Source: DASUAS01 sp963750045 (GTDB lineage Bacteria > Actinomycetota > Acidimicrobiia > IMCC26256 > DASPTH01). From it: a DNA stretch of 64,000 bases. The position numbers were made by a program, and so were the translations under genes. The notes beneath the pieces were generated by a model. The model did no database searches. It saw nothing but the letters and a program-made list of their open reading frames with translations, and was not told where the DNA came from. Below are positions 17,272 through 25,951 of this stretch, piece by piece. Location of the stretch: the NCBI GenBank assembly GCA_963750045.1, contig CAVVPD010000007.1, forward strand, positions 744,001-808,000. Direction: 5' to 3'. How positions within the stretch are numbered: the stretch's first letter is position 1; each line of letters begins with the position of its first letter.

Positions 17272-18525
17272 ATGACTCGAGCAGACGAGCGGGACCGATA
17301 CCTGATCATCACGTCGGACGCCCACGGCGGCGCGGCGATGGCCGACTACAAGCCCTATCTCGATCCCCGCTGGCACGATGAGTTCGACGCGTGGCTCGAC
17401 GGTGTGGTCATGCCGTGGGTCGACGTGACCGACACGACGAACTGGGACAACGAGCGACGCCTCGCAGCCATGGACGCCGACGGCGTGAGCGGCGAGATCA
17501 TCTTCCCGAATACGCTCCCGCCGTTCTTCGACATCCTCGCCCACCTGAGCGGCGTGCCCCGCGACCGCGCGACGTTCGAGCGCAAGCGGGCGGGGTTGCA
17601 GGCGCACAACCGGTGGCTCGTCGACTTCTGTCGCCAGGCCCCGGCGCGCCGGCGCGCGATCGTACAGTTGCTGCCGAACGACATCGACGCCGCGGTCGAC
17701 GAGCTGGCGAGGGCGGAGGCGACCGGCGCGGTCGCCGGGGTGATGCTGCCGGCGGTACCCGCGAACCACGTGGTCGAGCCGTACTTCCACGAGCGGTACG
17801 ACACGCTGTGGGCCGCGTGCGCCGAGCGCGGCCTGCCCGTCCACCAGCACCAGGGCACGGGCGCGCCCGACATCGGCCCCGACCAACCGGTCGCCACGTC
17901 GATCTTCTTCACCGAGCTCGATCTCTGGACCCGTCGCACCATGCACCACCTCATCGTCGGCGGCGTGTTCGAGCGCCATCCCGACCTCCAGGTCGTGTGG
18001 ACCGAGATGTGGGGCCTGCGCTGGGTGATCGAGGAGCTGGCGCACATGACGCTGCGGCTGCGCAACGTCCAGTCGCGCTTCGCCGGCGAACCGGGCGCGC
18101 TCAACTACAGCCAGACCTTCGGCTCGCCGGTGGTCGACGGGCTGTCGCTCACGCCGCTCGAGTACTTCCAGCGGAACTGTTCGATCGGTGCCAGCATGCT
18201 GCCCCGCCACGACGTGAAGTACTGCAACGTCCTCGGCGTCGACCGCATCATGTGGGGCACCGATTCGCCGCACCCGGAGGGATCGGCACCGAACACCACC
18301 GCGGCGCTGCGGGCCACGCTGTTCGACGTGCCCGAAGCCGACCTGCGGTTGATGCTCGGCGGCAACGCTGCGGCGCGCTACGGGTTCGACCTCGCCGAGC
18401 TGGCCCCGATCGCCGCCGCGGTCGGACCGACGGTCGAGGAGGTGGCCACGCCCCTCACCGAGTGGCCCGCGCTGTCCGGCGTGGCGTTCTCCGCAGAGGA
18501 CCCGCTCGAGGCGCTGCTCGGATAG
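17272..18525 (+). CDS. Metal-dependent amidohydrolase (amidohydrolase-2 type)
   Basis: 417 residues, PF04909 fold. ITSDAHGG at the N-terminus replaces the HxH metal site, HQHQGTGAP at mid-sequence supplies metal-binding His residues, and MWGTDSPHPEG near residue 330 carries the conserved Asp. VVWTEMWGLRWVIEEL also fits the family. It differs from the enzyme at 6733 but has the same order of motifs. It probably hydrolyses or decarboxylates a catabolic acid. ATG at 17272 with GAGGAG upstream. Confidence 0.85.
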   Translation: MTRADERDRYLIITSDAHGGAAMADYKPYLDPRWHDEFDAWLDGVVMPWVDVTDTTNWDNERRLAAMDADGVSGEIIFPNTLPPFFDILAHLSGVPRDRATFERKRAGLQAHNRWLVDFCRQAPARRRAIVQLLPNDIDAAVDELARAEATGAVAGVMLPAVPANHVVEPYFHERYDTLWAACAERGLPVHQHQGTGAPDIGPDQPVATSIFFTELDLWTRRTMHHLIVGGVFERHPDLQVVWTEMWGLRWVIEELAHMTLRLRNVQSRFAGEPGALNYSQTFGSPVVDGLSLTPLEYFQRNCSIGASMLPRHDVKYCNVLGVDRIMWGTDSPHPEGSAPNTTAALRATLFDVPEADLRLMLGGNAAARYGFDLAELAPIAAAVGPTVEEVATPLTEWPALSGVAFSAEDPLEALLG

Positions 18526-18555
18526 GACCGCACCACCCGGTCCTACGCTGCGCGG

Positions 18556-19778
18556 GTGACCGACGGGGCCGGCGAACGAGCAACCGCGGTCGTGCGGGCC
18601 GAGCGACTGGTGGCCGGCGGCGCCGCGCTGGCGCGCCGCAACGACGGCCGCATCGTGCTCGTCGACGGTGCGCTCCCCGGGGAGCTGGTCGAAGTGACCG
18701 TCGCCGCCCGCCACGGCGCCGACCGCGGTGAGGTGCTCCGGATCGTCGAGCCCTCCGCCGACCGCATCGCGCCGCGGTGTCCCCATGTGGCCGACGGTTG
18801 CGGCGGCTGCGATCTCGCGAGGTTGCGGTACGGCGCGCAGCCGCGCGCCAAGGTCGCGCTCGTCACCGACGCGCTGCGCCGCCTCGGGAAGTGGCCGGCG
18901 CCGCTGGTGCGCGAGGGACCTGCGCTCGATCCGTGGGGGTTCCGCACCACGTTGCGGCTCACGGTGACCGGCGGGCGCGCGGGATTGCACCGGGCGGCCA
19001 GTGACGCGGTCGTGACGCTCGACCACTCCGCGGTGTCGCATCCGCTCCTCGACGAGCTGATCGCCGAGGGTGCGTACGGCGAAGCGACCGAGGTGACCCT
19101 CCGGGTGGGTACCGCGACCGGCGAGCGCCTGGCGCTGGTCACACCCACGCGCGACGGCGTGCACCTCCCCGACGACGTCCGCGTGGTCGGGGCCGACGAG
19201 CTCGCGGCGGGCAAGCGCGCGTGGATCCACGACGACGTCGCCGGTCGCCGTTGGCGGATCTCGGCCGAGTCGTTCTTCCAGACCCGCCCCGACGGGGCCG
19301 CGGCCTTGGTCGACGTCGTGGGAGCCATGGCGGCCGACGTGCTCGACGGCGCGCCCGGCACGCTGCTCGACGCCTACAGCGGCGTCGGCCTGTTCGCCGG
19401 CGCGCTCCTCGACGGCCGCGTGCGGCTGGCACACGGTCGCGGCGGAGAGCAACCGCGCCGTCGGTGGCGGACTCCCGCGTGAACCTGGCCGACCTCGACG
19501 TGCGGACCGTCGCCACCGCGGTGGAGCGGCTCCGTGCGCCCCGGGCCGAGCTGGTGGTGGCCGACCCGTCACGCTCCGGGCTGGGCCGCGCCGGGGCCGC
19601 GGTGCTGGCATCGACCGGCACGTCACGGATCGTGCTGGTCAGCTGTGATCCTGCGGCCGCCGGACGCGACCTCGGGCTCCTCGGGAGCCTGGGCTACGAA
19701 CCGGTGGAGGCGGTGGTGGTGGACCTGTTCCCCCACACCCACCACTCCGAGGTGGTCACCCGCTTCGACCGGCGTTGA
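18556..19778 (+). CDS. TrmA/RlmCD-family RNA uracil-C5 methyltransferase (two frameshifts)
   Basis: SAM-dependent methyltransferase for 5-methyluridine in tRNA or rRNA, about 407 residues when repaired. An N-terminal TRAM-like domain (residues 1-65) is followed by the iron-sulphur Cys set CPHVADGCGGC, the SAM motif DAYSGVGLFAG, the DPSRSGLG motif and the catalytic-Cys motif VSCDPAA. Between 19420 and 19475 the reading moves through three frames: LLDGRV in one, VAAESNRAV in the next, VADSRVNLADL in the last. That conserved order shows two nearby single-base indels. GTG start at 18556, 30 bp after the amidohydrolase. Confidence 0.8.
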
Positions 19779-19806
19779 CGACGGCGCGAAGCGGGTGACC
19801 GCTCGC

Positions 19807-21105
19807 TCAGGACCCGCTGAGACTGGCCTCGATGAGCGTGCCCTTGATCGGCTTCTTGTTCGGGTAGAGCACGAACTTCCCGTCCTTGATCTGCAGGTAC
19901 CACCCGCACGCGGTCTTGGGCGGCGAGCCGAACCCCTGGGCGCTCACGTCGACAGGCTGGCAGGTCAACCCGGCTCCGTCCCAGGTGCCGAGCCCCTTGG
20001 TGGCGGTCACGAACCGGTCGCGGGTGACGTTCTTCCCGGCCGCCTGGAGCCCCTTGATCAAGAGGTCTGCCGTGAGGTACCCGGTGTACACACCGAAGTC
20101 GGGCACACCGCGGTAGCTCGTGTACTTGGTGACGTCCGACACGAACTTCTTGGTGGCCTTGGTCTTGAGCTCGACCGGCGCCCAGCCCTGGGCGAGCAGG
20201 ACCTCCGGGCCGATGCTCTGTGACGCCGGCTGGTCGAGCAGCGCCTGGCCGTACCCGGTGGCGAGCACCGCGAGCTTGAACTGGAGGTTGTTCTGCGCCG
20301 CGGTCTGGACGATCGCGAGGTTCGACGAGAGCACCAGCGGGAGGTACGCACCGTCGACTCCCGCGTTCTTCATCGCCAACACGACCGGTCCGACGTCGGT
20401 GCTGCCGAAGTCGACCGACGTGTTGGTGTAGACGGGATTCAGGCCGGCTGCGGGCACCGCGTACTTCTGGAGGTTCTTCGCCGCCGCGGTCGACGACGCC
20501 GACGCGCCGTACGCGACCACACCGACGTTCTTGACACCGGCCTTCTTCATCAGGTCGGTCATGCCGCCCTTGTACTGCGCGCCGTACACCGGCGAGATGT
20601 TGCCCAGGATGGAGATCAGCTTCTCGTTGCCCGGCTGGCCGTACTCGTTGCCGTCGTAGCCACCGCCGACCATCGGGACACCGTTGTCGAGCAGGAACCG
20701 GTAGCTGAGGAACGCGAACGGTGAGTTGTTCACCACGGCGAAGACGTTTCGGTTCTGCACGAGGTCCTGGGCCGCGACGAGGTTGTTCTGCGCGCCGCTG
20801 TCGTCGACGATCTCCGCGGCGATCTTGCGCCCGTTCACGCCACCCTTGGCGTTCTGGGCGTCGACCCTCGCGTTGAAGCCGTCGGCCGCGTTCGCGAAGG
20901 TTGAGCCCGCGGCACCGGCCTTCGCGTAGATGTAGCCGACCTTGATCTTCTTGGCGGTCACCCCGGGCGAGTCACCCGTGGCCGCCGACCCGGGAGCGAC
21001 CAGCCCCGCGGTCACCAGCGCGGCGACGGCGACTCCGAGCGCCGCCGATCGGCAGAGCGACCGCCGTGTGTGGCCGGTCCGAGTCTCGTCGCCTGACGTT
21101 TGCAT
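19807..21105 (-). CDS. ABC transporter substrate-binding protein (branched-chain type)
   Basis: 432 residues. A basic N-terminus and hydrophobic run (AALGVAVAALVTAGLVAPG) form a signal peptide. KIKVGYIYAKAG opens lobe 1, VNGRKIAAEIVDDSG follows, and VVAYGASASS starts lobe 2. It differs from the pair at 12222/33799, so it may bind a different ligand. ATG at 21105 with GGGGGG upstream. It is divergent from tetR at 21210, with a TTGGC-N7-GCCAA operator candidate between them, so the TetR probably controls it. Confidence 0.87.
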   Translation of the reverse strand: MQTSGDETRTGHTRRSLCRSAALGVAVAALVTAGLVAPGSAATGDSPGVTAKKIKVGYIYAKAGAAGSTFANAADGFNARVDAQNAKGGVNGRKIAAEIVDDSGAQNNLVAAQDLVQNRNVFAVVNNSPFAFLSYRFLLDNGVPMVGGGYDGNEYGQPGNEKLISILGNISPVYGAQYKGGMTDLMKKAGVKNVGVVAYGASASSTAAAKNLQKYAVPAAGLNPVYTNTSVDFGSTDVGPVVLAMKNAGVDGAYLPLVLSSNLAIVQTAAQNNLQFKLAVLATGYGQALLDQPASQSIGPEVLLAQGWAPVELKTKATKKFVSDVTKYTSYRGVPDFGVYTGYLTADLLIKGLQAAGKNVTRDRFVTATKGLGTWDGAGLTCQPVDVSAQGFGSPPKTACGWYLQIKDGKFVLYPNKKPIKGTLIEASLSGS

Positions 21106-21146
21106 CGCACGTACCCCCCGGTCGTGTGCAGATCGTTCGCGGCATC

Positions 21147-21163
21147 TTGGCACAGTCCGCCAA
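21147..21163. promoter_or_regulatory. TetR operator candidate, TTGGC-N7-GCCAA
   Basis: TTGGC ACAGTCC GCCAA lies between the divergent binding-protein gene (start 21105) and tetR (start 21210). The same half-sites and spacing recur at 21879-21895 in front of the P450 gene. The recurrence at both ends of tetR supports autoregulation. Confidence 0.6.
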
Positions 21164-21209
21164 ACCTTTGCAGTCGGCACGGCCCGACCCCGGATGCGAC
21201 AATGGGCCC

Positions 21210-21863
21210 GTGCCGCCGCCCGAACCTCAGCACCGTGCCGACGTCTGGGAACGCCGGCGGGCCCAGACGTCGTTGCGGATCGAGCGCGCCGGCCTCGAGC
21301 TCCTGAGCGCACACGGGCTCGACGTCACGGTCGATCAGATCGCCGCGGCGGCGGGGATCTCGACCCGCACGTTCTTCCGGTACTTCCGCAACCCGCGCGA
21401 CGTGCTGACCGCGGTTCCGGCACGCGAGTCGCGCCGGATGTGCCGCGCGCTGCTCGCCCGCCCGCCGGACGAGAGCGTGCTCGACGGTTTCCACGCCTGG
21501 TTCCACGAGCTCGACCGCCACCCGGACGTGCAGAGCGAGACCCGTCGGCTCGAGACCGAGACGCTGGCGCTGTGGAGTCGGATCGTGCGCGCCGAGCCGG
21601 ACCGCGTCCTCGCGGAGAGCCGGGCGATGACCGCGCTGACCGTCGAGCTCGAGCACGTCGTGCGCCGGCGTCTGGCCCTCGGACCGGAAGGCGGGGACAC
21701 CGTCGGTGTGCTCTCCGCCGCGTTCGCCGCGGTGATCTGGTACGTCTTCACCCGCACGCTCGACGAGGACGACACCGCCGACTTCACGAGCCGCGTCGAC
21801 CGCGCCTTCGAGCTCCTCGGTCACCTGCACGCCGTCGATCCGGCGCTGGCCTCGTCGACCTGA
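21210..21863 (+). CDS. TetR family transcriptional regulator
   Basis: 217 residues. Helix-turn-helix: RIERAGLELLSAHGLDVTVD, then IAAAAGISTRTFFRYFRNPRD. The C-terminal part (residues 80-200) is a TetR_C-like helical domain. GTG at 21210 is the first start before PPPEPQHR; no better ribosome site is seen. Flanked on both sides by the same operator-like palindrome, so it likely represses itself, the binding protein at 19807 and the P450 operon at 21950. Confidence 0.85.
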   Translation: MPPPEPQHRADVWERRRAQTSLRIERAGLELLSAHGLDVTVDQIAAAAGISTRTFFRYFRNPRDVLTAVPARESRRMCRALLARPPDESVLDGFHAWFHELDRHPDVQSETRRLETETLALWSRIVRAEPDRVLAESRAMTALTVELEHVVRRRLALGPEGGDTVGVLSAAFAAVIWYVFTRTLDEDDTADFTSRVDRAFELLGHLHAVDPALASST

Positions 21864-21871
21864 GCGTCGTT

Positions 21872-21902
21872 GCCGATGTTGGCGCACTGTGCCAACATCG
21901 GC
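21872..21902. promoter_or_regulatory. TetR operator candidate with 12-bp arms
   Basis: GCCGATGTTGGC, seven bases (GCACTGT), then GCCAACATCGGC: perfect 12-bp arms. The inner half-sites TTGGC/GCCAA and the 7-base gap match the site at 21147. It lies 48 bases upstream of the P450 start, right after tetR. It could alternatively act as a terminator hairpin for tetR, but there is no T-run. Confidence 0.6.
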
Positions 21903-21949
21903 GTCCGCTCGCCGCGGCGAGCTGCGGACGGCAACGACGGAGGTGGGCC

Positions 21950-23212
21950 ATGACGGTTGGCGACGCCGGGCACGCGGAGGCCGCGCTCGATCGAGGTGGT
22001 TGGACGTACGCGGACGATCCGGAGCTGGTCGCGGCGCCGTGGGAGACCTGGGACCGCCTCCGGGAGGCATCGCGTGCGTTCGTCGCGAGCACGGCCGCGA
22101 AGGACTGGAACGTCTGGACGCTGATGCGCTACCGGGACGTGCGCGAAGCGCTGCGCTCCCCCGAGCTGTTCTCCAGCCGCTCGGTGCTGCACGTCTACGA
22201 GGGCCCCAAGCTCATCGATCCGGCCGAGGCCGCCGCCGTCCGCGGCATGATCCCCGAAGAGCTCGACCCTCCGGAGCACACGAAGTATCGACAACTCCTG
22301 ACGCCCCTCTTCGCACCCCAGTCCGTCGAGGCGCTCGAGCCGATGATCCGCGCCTGGTGCATCGAGCTCATCGACGGTTTCCTCGCCCAGGGCCACTGCG
22401 ATCTGAACCGCGACTTCGCGCGTCAATACCCCACGATGATCTTCCTGCGGCTGATGGGCCTGCCGCAGGGCGGCGCCGGGAACTTCCTCACCGAGGTGAA
22501 CGACCGGATCCGCGAGGCGACCCAGACGGGGTTCTCGGAGGCGCAGTCGATGACCGGCGCCTACATGATGGCGATGTACGAGTACATGGAGACGGTGCTG
22601 GAGGAGCGTCGCTCCGAACGCCAGCACGACATCGTGAGCTACCTGCTCGACATCGAGGTCGACGGTCGACCTCTCGACGACGACGAGCTGCGCCAGATCT
22701 GCACCTTGCTCTACGCCGCGGGCCTCGACACCGTCGCCGGACAGCTCGGCTACATGTTCCACCATCTGGTGCACCATCCCGAGCACCGGCGCATCGTGAC
22801 GCAGGAGCCCCACCGCATCCCGGACTTCGTCGAGGAGACGCTCCGGATGTACTCGATCGTGACCACGAACCGCATCGTCACCCAGGACGTCGAGTTCGCC
22901 GGCTGCCCGATGCGAGCGGGCGACCGCGTCCTGCTCTCGATGCCGGCGGCCGACCGTGATCCGCTCGAGTTCCCCGACGCCGCCACCTTCGACATCGAGC
23001 GCCGCGACAACCGCCACATCGCCTTCGCCGCCGGGCCACACCGCTGCCTCGGCTCACACCTCGCGCGGCTCGAGCTGCAGATCGCGGTGGAGGAGTGGCA
23101 CCGCCGCATCCCCGACTATCGACTCACCGAGGGAGCGGAGGTGCACTTCCACGTCGGCGGCGTCGCCGGGGTCGACAACCTCCCCTTCGAGTGGACACCG
23201 GCAGCCCATTGA
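21950..23212 (+). CDS. Cytochrome P450
   Basis: 420 residues. C-helix region LDPPEHTKYRQLLTPLF, I-helix AAGLDTVAGQ (about residue 258), K-helix ETLR (about 304) and heme loop FAAGPHRCLGSHLAR with Cys at about 366. It belongs to a different subfamily from the P450 at 14480 (longer by 23 residues, AGLDT instead of AGYET). ATG at 21950, 48 bases after the operator. It shares one base with the start of the kinase-like gene (TGATG), so the two are coupled. Confidence 0.93.
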   Translation: MTVGDAGHAEAALDRGGWTYADDPELVAAPWETWDRLREASRAFVASTAAKDWNVWTLMRYRDVREALRSPELFSSRSVLHVYEGPKLIDPAEAAAVRGMIPEELDPPEHTKYRQLLTPLFAPQSVEALEPMIRAWCIELIDGFLAQGHCDLNRDFARQYPTMIFLRLMGLPQGGAGNFLTEVNDRIREATQTGFSEAQSMTGAYMMAMYEYMETVLEERRSERQHDIVSYLLDIEVDGRPLDDDELRQICTLLYAAGLDTVAGQLGYMFHHLVHHPEHRRIVTQEPHRIPDFVEETLRMYSIVTTNRIVTQDVEFAGCPMRAGDRVLLSMPAADRDPLEFPDAATFDIERRDNRHIAFAAGPHRCLGSHLARLELQIAVEEWHRRIPDYRLTEGAEVHFHVGGVAGVDNLPFEWTPAAH

Positions 23213-24629
23213 TGAGCGCGGCCCCGACGAACGACCTGGATGGCGCGATCACGGCGTGGGTCGAGGGCGTCGCCGGTGGGCAGGTCGTCTCGGCCCGGCA
23301 GGTCTCGGGCGGGGGGCGGACCGGCTACGCCGTCGACGTGCGAGCACCCGACGACTCGACACGGGCCCTGTTCCTGCAACGGGGCGGCCGCGGTGGCATC
23401 GGGTCGTTCATGGGCTTCGCCCGCGAGGCGGAGGTGTACCCGCGCTCGAGCCGCTCGGGATCCCGATCCCCCACGTCTGGGCCGTCGACGAGTCGCTCGA
23501 CGTGTTCCTCGTCGACCGGGCGCCGGGCCAGACGTGGTTCCAGGCGCCGCGCGACCCCGACATCGCGCAGAAGGTCGCTCAGGACTTCATGCGTCACCTC
23601 GCCACCTGGCACGCGGCCGGGGCCGCCGCGCTCGAGCTCCCGAGCTTCGGGCCGGTCCGATCCGTACGCGCGCACCAACTCGACCAGCTCGCCGACATCC
23701 AGGCGGTGTTCGCGCAGCAGGACCGTGACGAGCCGATCGACCTGCTGGCACGCGTGCAGCTCGACCATCTCGTGCACCACGTGCCCGACGACGACGGCGA
23801 ACCCGTCTTGGTGCAGGGTGACACCGGGCCCGGGAACCTGATGTACGAGGGCGATCGCGTCTCCGCGATCGTCGACTGGGAGCTCGCGCACCTCGGTGAT
23901 CCGATGGACGACATCGCGTGGCTGTCGTGGCGGGCGACCCAGCACGGCTGGCCCGACTTTCCCGCGCGTCTGCGCGAGTACGAACACGCCAGCGGCATTG
24001 CCATCGACCCCGTTCGGGTCCAGTACTACCGGCTCAACGTGTGCGCACGGCTCGGACCGCGTTTCGGGCTCGCCGACATGGCCACGCGATCACGAGACGC
24101 GCCGGGCCGCGCGAACGGCGGCGCCGACGCTGCCGTCGACCGCACGGCCGACGGCAGCGGCCTGATCATGAGCATGCTGCACCGGCGCATGCGCCTGACG
24201 GCGCAGGCGGACGCCATGGGGATCGAGCTCCCCGGCCGTGACGCGGGGCCCGAAGCTCAGCCCCGGACTCACGCCGCGCTCTACGACGCCGTCCTCGGCC
24301 AGCTCAAGGGCATCGTCGACCGGGCCGACGACCGGGCGGTCTCGAGCCTGGCGAAGGGCGCGGCCCGCCAGGTCAAGTACCTGAAGGAGATCGATCGCAA
24401 CGGTCAGCTGTTCGAGGAGCGGGAGCTCGACGACATCGGCCGCCTGCTCGCCAAGATGCCGCCGTCGCTGGACGAGGGACGCGCCGACCTCGCGAAGGCA
24501 GCGCGCGACGGCGACGTCGGCTTCGAGGACTACCTGCTCTACCACTGGGCCCGATTGACCCGCGACGACTGGATGATGAAGCCGTCGTCGGGTGCGATGT
24601 ACGAGCGTGGCTGGCCCGCGCTCGTCTGA
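23212..24629 (+). CDS. APH-type phosphotransferase (one frameshift)
   Basis: About 473 residues when repaired; aminoglycoside-phosphotransferase fold (PF01636), of the kind found with acyl-CoA and sterol catabolism genes. The catalytic loop is LVQGDTGPGNLMYEG, where Gln replaces the usual His of HGD but the catalytic Asp and Asn stay. The metal-binding Asp is in IVDWELAHLGDP. A C-terminal helical extension of about 130 residues follows. The break is at about 23437-23448 (AEVY | ALEPLGIPIPH), best explained by a missing base in a CG run. It probably phosphorylates a hydroxyl on a small lipid-like molecule. Confidence 0.78.
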
Positions 24630-24642
24630 CTGCAGGGGACCG

Positions 24643-25659
24643 ATGGACGCACCGCAGTTGCTACCCGTCACCGCGGCGGACGACCGGTTCCACCCGGTGA
24701 GCGAGCACCCGTACGAGACGGAGACGTTCTGGGCGTCGTTCCACGATCCCGCGCGGAAGCTCGGGGGTTGGTTCTACAACCAGGTGCTGTTCAACCAGGG
24801 CATCTGCAACGGCGGCGCGTGGGTGTGGGACGCGTCGCCGGCGGGTGCCCTCCACGAGGTCCACCGGCGCGACCTGCCGCTGGTCGATCCCGAGGACATG
24901 GATCTCCGCGACGTCCTGCTGCCGAACGGCAACCACCTCCAGATGCTCGAGCCGCTCACCACGTACCGCGTTCGCCGATCGGACCCGGGCCGATTCGAGG
25001 CCGATCTCGTCTTCGAGGGCCTGCGCCCACCGCACTCCCACCCGCTCGGGGTGGCGCCGTTCTGGCGCGGCCGCCACTTCGACCAGTGCATGCACGTCAC
25101 CGGACAGATCGAGTTGGGCGGCGAGACGATCGACATCGACTCGCTGTCGGTCCGTGACCGGTCGTGGGGTCCGCGACCGGGACCCCGCCCGCCGGGATCC
25201 GGTGCCGGCAGCAAGGCGCGCCCGCCACGGGACCCCGCGGAGACGCGACGACCTCCGTACAGCCCGTTCGGGATCGGCTATGTGTTCGCCACGCAGGACG
25301 CCGACGAGATGTTCCTCGCCTACACGCTGCCGTGCATCTGGGACGGCGCGGCCCGCGACTTCGTCACCACCGGGTATCTCGTGCGCGACGGCCGGTACGG
25401 GCTCCTCGTCGACGGCACCCGGCGCTGCGAGTTCGACCCGGACAAAGGATGGATGCGGTCGATCTGGTTGGAGGCCGTCGACGAGCACGGTCGCGAGCTG
25501 TCCGCGGTGGGCGAGCTGGTGAGTCACCACGGCGAGCAGGGCCAGGGCACCGGCTACTTCCACTGGGAGTGGGACGGCGCGAGCGGGTACGGCGAGGACC
25601 AGTCGCAGGCCCACGGCGAGGTGCTCCGCGCCCTGCAGGCCACTGGGCTCTGGGCCTGA
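24643..25659 (+). CDS. DUF7064-like protein of unknown function
   Basis: 338 residues. DRFHPVSEHPYETETFWASF at the N-terminus and IDSLSVRDRSWGPRP at mid-length are typical of a mycobacterial and actinobacterial family that resembles AttH-type beta-sandwich proteins. The WGPR region is followed by a 30-residue low-complexity insert rich in Pro, Gly and Arg (residues 183-212), then YSPFGIGYVFATQDAD. It lies 13 bp after the phosphotransferase and completes a P450-kinase-DUF7064 operon. A lipid-binding or isomerase role is inferred only from the fold. Confidence 0.65.
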   Translation: MDAPQLLPVTAADDRFHPVSEHPYETETFWASFHDPARKLGGWFYNQVLFNQGICNGGAWVWDASPAGALHEVHRRDLPLVDPEDMDLRDVLLPNGNHLQMLEPLTTYRVRRSDPGRFEADLVFEGLRPPHSHPLGVAPFWRGRHFDQCMHVTGQIELGGETIDIDSLSVRDRSWGPRPGPRPPGSGAGSKARPPRDPAETRRPPYSPFGIGYVFATQDADEMFLAYTLPCIWDGAARDFVTTGYLVRDGRYGLLVDGTRRCEFDPDKGWMRSIWLEAVDEHGRELSAVGELVSHHGEQGQGTGYFHWEWDGASGYGEDQSQAHGEVLRALQATGLWA

Positions 25660-25682
25660 CCGTTGCGCGGGTGTCGGAGCTG

Positions 25683-25698
25683 ATACCCTGGGGGGTAT
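25683..25698. promoter_or_regulatory. CsoR-type operator candidate over a start codon
   Basis: ATACCCTGGGGGGTAT: six-base perfect arms ATACCC/GGGTAT around TGGG. This is the G-tract dyad form bound by CsoR/RcnR-family metal or persulphide sensors. The last two bases are part of the ATG of the Cys-rich small protein, so binding would block initiation directly. No csoR gene is present in the window. Confidence 0.55.
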
Positions 25699-25897
25699 GT
25701 GCAGACAAGCGGAGTGCCCCCGTTGCCATCGTCCGACCTGGAAGGGCTGCGGTGCCCACGTGGAGCAGGTGCTCGGTCACGTACCGGTTGCCGACCGGTG
25801 CCACTGCGGCTCCGGCGCGGCGCGGGCGTCGACCGATCACGGCTCGGGTGCTGTCGCTTCCGGTCCACGGCGGGCTTGGTTCAGGCGGAAGGTGTAG
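25697..25897 (+). CDS. Cys-rich small protein (MCRQxxCPxC family)
   Basis: 66 residues starting MCRQAECPRCHRPTWKGCGA and then HVEQVLGHVPVADRCHC. The seven Cys and three His are arranged like a small zinc-binding fold (CxxxxCxxC, then CG and CxC). Very similar short proteins with MCRxxxCxxCxKxTWxGCGxHVxxV occur widely in bacteria, without known function. Residues 44-66 are less typical. The operator-like palindrome over its start suggests metal or sulphur control. It is a monocistron followed by the convergent ice-binding-type gene. Confidence 0.7.
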   Translation: MCRQAECPRCHRPTWKGCGAHVEQVLGHVPVADRCHCGSGAARASTDHGSGAVASGPRRAWFRRKV

Positions 25898-25951
25898 CGC
25901 CGGGCGCAGGCATGCGACTGCGCAGCTCGCGAGTCAGGCTGAGCCGTTCAC

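Noticed and set aside
19510..19525. Further copy of the dispersed repeat in the RNA methyltransferase (GGCTCCGTGCGCCCC)
   Set aside because: Matches only 10 bases and encodes conserved family residues (VERLRAPRAEL), so it is ordinary coding sequence.
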